Below, one piece after another: positions 7,614-12,209 of a stretch of DNA of 12,209 nucleotides; within the stretch, counting starts at the first letter, position 1, and each line of letters starts with the position of its first letter. Under the pieces are notes generated by a model. It did no database searches, was not told the origin of the DNA, and saw nothing but the letters and a program-made list of their open reading frames with translations. The stretch is taken from positions 1 to 12,209 of the forward strand of contig QFNI01000085.1 of NCBI GenBank assembly GCA_003240775.1, given 5' to 3'. The DNA is from Mesorhizobium amorphae. GTDB taxonomy: Bacteria; Pseudomonadota; Alphaproteobacteria; Rhizobiales; Rhizobiaceae. The position numbers and the translations under genes were made by a program.

Positions 7614-9070
7614 CAGGCAGCCAGCGTGTTCTTGTGGATGCGCCCATCCTTGACGATGAGCTTCATCGTCCTTTCAGGGTCGGCGATCAGCGAGATATCG
7701 TCCAGCGGGTTGCCGTCGAGCACGATGAAGTCGGCATAGGCGCCGGCGACGATGACGCCGAGCTTGCCCGAATAGGGGTTGCGGGGGCCGGACAGCGCCA
7801 GCAGTTCCGCGTTGCCGCTGGTCAACATGCGCAACACCTCGGCATTATCGTACCAGCGGGCGAATTTCGCCAGTTGCCTTCCTTGGGTCGCGGTGCCCGT
7901 CGGGGTGAAGAGGATGTCGGTGCCGAGCGCCATCCTGACATTGTGCTTGCGACCGAGTTCGATGGCCCTGACCGTGCCCTCGGCGATCTCCCGCATCTGG
8001 CGCTGCTTTTCGGGCTCCCTGTGGGGGTTTGCGTCCTCGTCGGCCAGGAAGGGCTGGATGCTCCACCATGCGCCGGCATCGGCGATGTGCTTGGCCGCGT
8101 CCTCGTCGGCCAGCTGGCCGTGCTCGATCGACCTCACGCCGGCGTCAAGCGCGCGGTGGATGCCCGCCGCGGTATAGGTGTGCACGCACACATAGGTGCC
8201 CCAATCGGCAGCGGCTGCGACCGCAGCCTTCATCTCGGTCTCGGTGTATTGAAGCGAGTCGATCGGGTCGAACATCGAGGAGACGCCGCCGCCGCCCATG
8301 ATCTTGATCTGGCTGGCGCCGAGCATCAGCTGCTCGCGGACCCGGCGCAGCACTTCCGCTTCGCCGTCGGCGATGGTCGCGATGCCGGCCGTCTCCGTGA
8401 TGTTGAGCGTCGATTGTGCCGTGCGCGGCACATCCGTGCGCATGCGGAAATCGCCGTGCCCCGAGGTCTGGGAGATCATGGCGCCGGACGGATAGATGCG
8501 CGGCCCGGCGATCCCGCCCTCGTCGATGGCGCGCTTGAGCGCAAAGGAGGGGCCGCCCACATCGCGGATGGTGGTGAAGCCCCGCAACACCGTCCGTTCG
8601 GCCTCCTGGGCGGCGACGAGATGCACGTAAGGCACATCGGCCGTCAGGGCAGCGACCTGGGAGATGCCGGCAAGGATCGCGTGCCAGTGCGCATCGATCA
8701 TGCCGGGCATGAGCGTGCGCCCCCCGCAGTCCATCACCTCCGCATCCGTCACCATGTCGGCTGCGGCGACCAGCGCCTTGATCCTCCCGCCTTCGACCAG
8801 CACGTTCCGGCCCTCGACGAGCGCGCTGCCGGTTCCGTCGAAGATCCGCACATTCGTGAAGAGCGTGGGCTTGTCCGACTTCTGCGCAAACGCGGGGCTG
8901 ACGATGCCGAGTGCCGGTGCGGCGAGGCTCGCCAGCACGCCTTTCAGGACGGAGCGGCGCGACAGCCCCTCGTTTATGCGGGCGAAGAGCTGCTGGACCG
9001 GTCCGCTGTGGCAGGGGCAATCCCAACCGTGAACGAGGTCTTGGTATTTCCGGCCGAGACGGATCCGCAT
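7613..9070 (-). CDS. Tat-exported metal-dependent amidohydrolase (imidazolonepropionase/prolidase-like)
   Basis: A 485-residue member of the amidohydrolase superfamily. All catalytic elements are visible: MIDAHWH (H128, H130) after the first strand, QIKIMGGGG with K256 as the likely carboxylated metal bridge, VHTYTAAGIHRAL with H297, SIEHG with H317, and ALGTD with D385. The closing GVIVAGAYADFIVLDGNPL belongs to the small beta-sandwich. It resembles the COG1228-type dipeptidase/carboxypeptidase subgroup acting on Xaa-amino acid or N-acyl amino acid substrates; the actual substrate is unknown. The N-terminus has a Tat motif SRRSVLK (37-43), a hydrophobic stretch and a likely cleavage after AFA (60-62), so export of the folded enzyme is expected. 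Before it is an unusual n-region with CPCH (18-21). ATG 9070 is supported by AGGGGG (9076-9081). It lies 154 bp after the zinc GTPase gene and is coupled to the outer-membrane protein gene. Confidence 0.92.
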   Translation of the reverse strand: MRIRLGRKYQDLVHGWDCPCHSGPVQQLFARINEGLSRRSVLKGVLASLAAPALGIVSPAFAQKSDKPTLFTNVRIFDGTGSALVEGRNVLVEGGRIKALVAAADMVTDAEVMDCGGRTLMPGMIDAHWHAILAGISQVAALTADVPYVHLVAAQEAERTVLRGFTTIRDVGGPSFALKRAIDEGGIAGPRIYPSGAMISQTSGHGDFRMRTDVPRTAQSTLNITETAGIATIADGEAEVLRRVREQLMLGASQIKIMGGGGVSSMFDPIDSLQYTETEMKAAVAAAADWGTYVCVHTYTAAGIHRALDAGVRSIEHGQLADEDAAKHIADAGAWWSIQPFLADEDANPHREPEKQRQMREIAEGTVRAIELGRKHNVRMALGTDILFTPTGTATQGRQLAKFARWYDNAEVLRMLTSGNAELLALSGPRNPYSGKLGVIVAGAYADFIVLDGNPLDDISLIADPERTMKLIVKDGRIHKNTLAA

Positions 9071-9130
9071 GCTGGCCCCCTTTGGCGGCCCCGGGCCGGA
9101 TGTTCCAACCGCGCGAGTCGACAACTTCCA

Positions 9131-9142
9131 CTCTGCGCAGAG
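9131..9142. promoter_or_regulatory. Perfect 12-bp palindrome in the leader of the amidohydrolase gene (possible operator)
   Basis: CTCTGCGCAGAG is fully self-complementary and lies 61-72 bp upstream of the hydrolase ATG, in the 154-bp spacer after the zinc GTPase gene. It is flanked by short CTTCC repeats on both sides. Position fits an operator, but no known regulator site is recognised and chance is possible. Confidence 0.3.
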
Positions 9143-9224
9143 GCTTCCCCCTTCAACAAGCGTTTCGTTGCGGCAGCCCGGCCTCGATGCTTAACAATGA
9201 CTGATCACCGGACTGCGAAGCGGG

Positions 9225-10433
9225 CTAGGCGGCCATCGGGCCCCAGGCGGGAAACGGGTCTGGCAGATCGCGCCAGCGGCCGGGCATGAAATCCTTTTCC
9301 GTGACCAAGCAGGCGTCGAGCTCGGCACGAATCCGTGCTTCGTTCATCGGATCGCATCCGATGAAGACGATCTCCTGGCGACGATCGCCCCAGACGGGAT
9401 CGAGATAGGGCTTCATCGCCGCGCGCCATTCGGGGTGATCGGGCCACTGGTGCTTGGGCACGGATGCCCACCACAGGCCCCGCTTGCCGGTGCGGATCAA
9501 GGCGCCGGCCTGGCTGATCTCGCCGACATGGTGCGGACGGGTGGCAAGCCAGAAGAAACCCTTGGCGCGCACGACGCCGGGCCAGGCACGGGAGATGAAA
9601 TCCTGCAGCTTCTGCGGGTCGAACGGGCGGCGCTCCCGGTAGACAAAAGAGCGGATGCCATATTCCTCTGTCTCGGGAACATGGTCCTTGAAGCCGTTCA
9701 GCTCCTTGAACCAGAGTGGATGGGACTGCGCCTTCTCGAAGTCGAAACGGCCGGTGTCGAGAACCGCTTCCAGCGCCACGCGCCCGAAATCCGCTTCCAC
9801 GAGACGTGCATCGGGATTGAGTGAGCGGATGATCTTGCGCGCGAGGTCGAGATCGCCCGCGGGGGTGTCGGACACCTTGTTCAGCACCACCACGTCGGCG
9901 AACTCGATCTGCTCGACGAGCAGGTCCACGAGCGCGCGGTCATCGCCCTCGCCCGCCACCTCGCCGCGGTCGCGCAGGAAATCCCGGGAGGAATAGTCCT
10001 TCAACAGGTTGGCGGCATCCACCACGGTGACCATGGTGTCGAGGCGCGCGACATCCGACAGGCTCTCGCCGTTCTCGTCGCGGAAGTCGAAGGTGGTGGC
10101 CACCGGCAAGGGCTCGGCTATCCCCGTGCCCTCGATCAGCAGATAGTCGAAGCGGCCGTCCTCCGACAGGCGGCGGACTTCCTGCAAGAGGTCGTCGCGC
10201 AGCGTGCAGCAGATGCAGCCGTTGGTCATCTCCACGAGCTGCTCGTCGGTGCGCGAAAGGTTCGCGCCCCCGTCCCGCACGAGCGCGGCGTCGATGTTCA
10301 CCTCGCTCATGTCGTTGACGATCACGGCGACCCTTCGGCCCTCGCGGTTGTTCAGCACATGGTTCAGAAGCGTGGTCTTGCCGGCCCCGAGGAAGCCGGA
10401 AAGCACGGTCACGGGCAGGCGGACGGAAGACAT
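9225..10433 (-). CDS. zigA: Zinc metallochaperone GTPase of the COG0523 (CobW/YciC) family, ZigA type
   Basis: A 402-residue G3E GTPase. Residues show Walker A GFLGAGKT (13-20), the metal-binding GCICC (72-76; C73, C75, C76) that defines COG0523, the switch region EGTGIAEP (101-108), and the guanine-recognition position NKVS (185-188, Ser in place of the usual Asp of NKxD). The CobW C-terminal domain follows, with GIRSFVYRERRPF (259-271), KGFFWLATRPHH (291-302), GLWWASVPK (319-327), GDRRQEIVFIGCD (349-361) and the final LPDPFPAW. This set matches the roughly 400-residue ZigA subfamily, a cytoplasmic zinc-binding GTPase thought to move zinc to client enzymes during zinc shortage and usually under Zur. 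ATG 10433 has a weak AAGAG site (10441-10445), and the protein then starts in the canonical way. The gene is headed by a long spacer with a Zur-like element and followed by the exported amidohydrolase. Confidence 0.9.
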   Translation of the reverse strand: MSSVRLPVTVLSGFLGAGKTTLLNHVLNNREGRRVAVIVNDMSEVNIDAALVRDGGANLSRTDEQLVEMTNGCICCTLRDDLLQEVRRLSEDGRFDYLLIEGTGIAEPLPVATTFDFRDENGESLSDVARLDTMVTVVDAANLLKDYSSRDFLRDRGEVAGEGDDRALVDLLVEQIEFADVVVLNKVSDTPAGDLDLARKIIRSLNPDARLVEADFGRVALEAVLDTGRFDFEKAQSHPLWFKELNGFKDHVPETEEYGIRSFVYRERRPFDPQKLQDFISRAWPGVVRAKGFFWLATRPHHVGEISQAGALIRTGKRGLWWASVPKHQWPDHPEWRAAMKPYLDPVWGDRRQEIVFIGCDPMNEARIRAELDACLVTEKDFMPGRWRDLPDPFPAWGPMAA

Positions 10434-10788
10434 GGCTGATCTCTTGGGTTCGGCGAGGTGAAACAGAGGCTGCCCGCACACGGTAAGCTGGGATGGGGCG
10501 GCGCGAAGCGACGGGCCGTCTATCGAAGCGGCCGGTGCAAGACGAACGAGGCGGCCGGCACCATCGGGGTTCTCAAGCAGGCCTGGCACGTCGGACTTCG
10601 AAGTCGCTTCATCATCGTGCTCCTGTCTGCGATGCGCGAGGAAACGGCATCGACCTCAACGCCAAACCAAGCTCCCAATATGTTATGTTATTACGTTCAG
10701 CAAGCGATGAATTGGAAAGCGATTGCGCGTGCGGAGGGCAAAGGCCGACAACAAGCGCGGCGCGAGAGCGTCGTCCGAGACGGGTGCG
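10434..10788. other. 355-bp spacer between urtE and the ZigA-type gene
   Basis: No gene is supported here. A - strand frame continues upstream of the GTPase to 10589, but the added residues do not match the family. The spacer must hold the end of the urea operon transcript and the promoter of the GTPase gene. The stretch around 10670-10725 is clearly richer in A+T than the surrounding DNA and contains the Zur-like element described separately, as well as a direct repeat AAGCGAT (10702-10708 and 10717-10723). I see no strong intrinsic terminator after urtE. Confidence 0.6.
10677..10694. promoter_or_regulatory. Candidate Zur operator upstream of the ZigA-type gene
   Basis: The + strand AATATGTTATGTTATTAC matches 12 of 18 positions of the rhizobial Zur consensus as I remember it (GATATGTTATAACATATC), with the left half nearly perfect and the right half degenerate. 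On the - strand a TTGCTG (10698-10703) directly precedes it and could be a -35 box, so the element would lie between -35 and a poor -10, as expected for a repressor site. It is about 245 bp from the GTPase start, which is long. Confidence 0.4.
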
Positions 10789-11484
10789 TCAGAGCATCAG
10801 GTGCCGGTGCACCTCGGGATCGTCCAGACCCGACACCCCGCCCGAATAAACGATCGCACCGCGGTCCATCACGGCCACGTGGTCGGCAAGCCCGCGGGCG
10901 AAGTCGAGATACTGCTCGACCAGCAGGATGGTCAGGCCGAAGGTGTCGCGGAGCCAGGTGATGGCGCGGCCGATATCCTTGATGATCGAGGGCTGGATGC
11001 CTTCGGTCGGCTCATCGAGCACGAGCAGCTTGGGGCGCATCACGAGCGCACGGCCGATGGCCAGCTGCTGCTGCTGGCCGCCCGACAGGTCCCCGCCGCG
11101 CCGCGCGAGCATGGATCGCAGCACCGGGAACAGCTCGAAGACATGAGGCGGCACGGTCCGCTCCGCGCGCTCGAGCGCGGCGAAGCCCGTTTCCAGGTTC
11201 TCGCGCACCGAAAGCAGCGGAAAGATCTCGCGGCCCTGCGGCACGAATGCGATGCCCGACCGGGCACGGTCTGATGCCGTGCTCCGGTCGAGCGCCTTCC
11301 CCTCGAAGGCAATGGTTCCGCCGGTGAGGCGATGATGGCCTGCGATCGCGCGCAGAAGAGACGTCTTGCCGACCCCGTTGCGGCCGAGCACGCAGGTGAT
11401 CTTGCCGGTCGGCACGTCGAGCGACACGCCGCGCAGGGCCTGCGCCGCGCCGTAGTGAAGGGTGGCGTCGGCAACGCTCAGCAT
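10789..11484 (-). CDS. urtE: Urea ABC transporter ATP-binding subunit UrtE
   Basis: A 231-residue, full-length LivF-type ATPase. Walker A is GRNGVGKT (34-41), the ABC signature LSGGQQQQ (133-140) and Walker B LLVLDEP (153-159). The sequence PTEGIQPSIIKDIGRAI (159-175) and LLVEQYLDFARGLADH (187-202), with Q191 at the H-loop position, are diagnostic of UrtE rather than the branched-chain amino-acid ATPase LivF. It pairs with UrtD as one of two ATPases driving high-affinity urea uptake through UrtB and UrtC, fed by the binding protein UrtA. ATG 11484 gives the normal N-terminus (MLSVADATLHYGAAQALRG), but no Shine-Dalgarno sequence precedes it. It appears to be the last gene of the operon; no urease gene follows within the window. 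Confidence 0.95.
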   Translation of the reverse strand: MLSVADATLHYGAAQALRGVSLDVPTGKITCVLGRNGVGKTSLLRAIAGHHRLTGGTIAFEGKALDRSTASDRARSGIAFVPQGREIFPLLSVRENLETGFAALERAERTVPPHVFELFPVLRSMLARRGGDLSGGQQQQLAIGRALVMRPKLLVLDEPTEGIQPSIIKDIGRAITWLRDTFGLTILLVEQYLDFARGLADHVAVMDRGAIVYSGGVSGLDDPEVHRHLML

Positions 11485-11678
11485 GGACGAAAGCCGAACG
11501 GCGGAAAGGCGACGGGCGCGTTTCGGGCCATCGCCTCACGCGGCGCGGGGCGCTTCTCCGACGCCGTGGAGCAGTCAGGCCTGAGCGCGCGCCACATTCC
11601 GTCGCTTTCGGGCGCGGTCGAAGCGGATGCCCGCGCAACACTCATTCGGTCCAGGCAAACACGCCACATCGTCATCAT
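11478..11678 (-). CDS. Short ORF bridging urtD and urtE (66 codons, doubtful)
   Basis: This frame fills the unusual 190-bp gap between urtD and urtE. Its ATG (11676-11678) overlaps the urtD stop in an ATGA arrangement, and its TGA (11478-11480) lies just inside the start of urtE. The overlaps would suit translational coupling, and urtE has no ribosome binding site of its own. Against it, the product is Met-, Cys-, Arg- and Ala-rich with no hydrophobic helix, signal peptide or known domain. By eye its third-position GC (about 75%) is below that of neighbouring genes. I recognise no homologue. It may be translated only to carry ribosomes to urtE, or may be chance. Confidence 0.25.
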   Translation of the reverse strand: MMTMWRVCLDRMSVARASASTAPESDGMWRALRPDCSTASEKRPAPREAMARNAPVAFPPFGFRPC

Positions 11679-12209
11679 CGCCCCAGATAGACTTCGATCA
11701 CGCGCGGATCGGCCGACACGTGGTCCAGCGAGCCTTCCGCCAGCACCGAGCCCTCATGCAGGCAGGTGACCTTGACGCCCAGCTCGCGCACGAAATGCAT
11801 GTCGTGCTCGACCACGATCACCGAATGATCCTCGGCGATGTCGCGCAGGAGGCGCGCCGTCTCGGCGGTTTCCGCATCGGTCATGCCGGCGACCGGCTCG
11901 TCCACCAGCAGCACCTTGGGGTCTTGGGCGAGCAGCATGCCGATCTCCAGCCACTGCTTCTGGCCGTGGCTCAGATTGGCTGCGAGCATGCCCCGCCGCG
12001 TGGAAAGGCGCACCCGGTCGAGGATGGCGGTGATGGCCTGATCTTCTTCCGCCGACCTGCGGGCGAAAAGTGCTGCCAAGACATTCCGCGGGCCCTTGAG
12101 CGAAAGGCGGATGTTGTCTTCCACCGATTGGCTCTCGAAGACGGTGGGCTTTTGGAACTTGCGGCCGATGCCGAGACTGGCGATGCCCGCCTCGTCGTGC
12201 CGTGTCAGG
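11675..12209 (-). CDS. urtD: Urea ABC transporter ATP-binding subunit UrtD, C-terminal part
   Basis: The frame runs into the window from the right edge, and 177 complete codons plus the stop are present. It opens with GIASLGIGRKFQKPTVFES and continues SVEDNIRLSLKGPRNV, the highly conserved UrtD Q-loop region. The ABC signature is LSHGQKQWLEIGMLLAQDP, Walker B is KVLLVDEPVAGMTDAET, and the H-loop is VIVVEHDMHFVRELG. The end HVSADPRVIEVYLGR is typical. Walker A is outside the window. An internal GTG at 12124 would give a truncated frame but is not the real start. UrtD is the LivG-like partner of UrtE on the cytoplasmic side of the urea importer; urtA, urtB and urtC are expected beyond the right edge. 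Confidence 0.95.
   Translation of the reverse strand, partial: LTRHDEAGIASLGIGRKFQKPTVFESQSVEDNIRLSLKGPRNVLAALFARRSAEEDQAITAILDRVRLSTRRGMLAANLSHGQKQWLEIGMLLAQDPKVLLVDEPVAGMTDAETAETARLLRDIAEDHSVIVVEHDMHFVRELGVKVTCLHEGSVLAEGSLDHVSADPRVIEVYLGR

Noticed and set aside
7634..9289. 551-codon + strand open frame opposite the amidohydrolase
   Set aside because: Antisense shadow: the - strand protein has all catalytic motifs and a Tat signal; the + strand product is low-complexity Arg/Gly/Asp-rich with no domain.
10434..10589. N-terminal extension of the ZigA-type GTPase by 52 codons
   Set aside because: COG0523 proteins start just before the Walker A loop, as from ATG 10433; the extension shows no similarity.
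11332..11769. + strand 145-codon frame across the urtD-urtE gap
   Set aside because: It runs antisense through both urt genes with no motif or plausible start signal.

Overview
The window looks like a chromosomal segment of a high-GC alphaproteobacterium, most likely of the Hyphomicrobiales (Rhizobiales). This is an inference from strong G/C third-position bias, the urea ABC transporter (Urt), the ZigA-type GTPase, and the general style of the DMT/LysR/pirin neighbourhood. I cannot fix the genus. No tRNA, rRNA, CRISPR array, insertion sequence, phage gene or obvious pseudogene is visible.

Layout. On the + strand, 1-249 is the 3' end of a peptide ABC transporter ATPase. Facing it on the - strand is a two-domain protein (DUF5996 fused to a small GNAT domain, 265-1515), then a pirin (1557-2492), a LysR regulator (2644-3555), a DMT/EamA permease (3612-4496) and a membrane-anchored GGDEF protein (4573-5757). 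Transcription of this block runs from GGDEF leftwards. A 333-bp divergent spacer (5758-6090) separates it from a lone + strand LysE/RhtB exporter (6091-6726). Convergent to that, on the - strand, are an outer-membrane barrel protein (6770-7600), a Tat-exported metal-dependent amidohydrolase (7613-9070) and a ZigA-type COG0523 zinc GTPase (9225-10433). Next is a 355-bp non-coding spacer (10434-10788) with an AT-rich Zur-like element. Last, on the - strand, is the distal end of a urea transporter operon: urtE (10789-11484) and the 3' part of urtD (11675 to the window edge), with an unusual 190-bp gap holding a 66-codon ORF that overlaps both.

How the genes may work together. The most interesting group is 6770-10700. 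A candidate Zur-type operator precedes a ZigA-like cytoplasmic zinc GTPase. On the same strand follow an amidohydrolase with a complete metal-binding set and an N-terminal Tat signal, then a small outer-membrane barrel whose ribosome binding site overlaps the hydrolase stop codon. Tat substrates fold and take up metal in the cytoplasm, so a zinc GTPase next to such an enzyme makes functional sense, but the link is a hypothesis. The remaining genes are ordinary accessory transporters and regulators, plus the unusual DUF5996-GNAT fusion.
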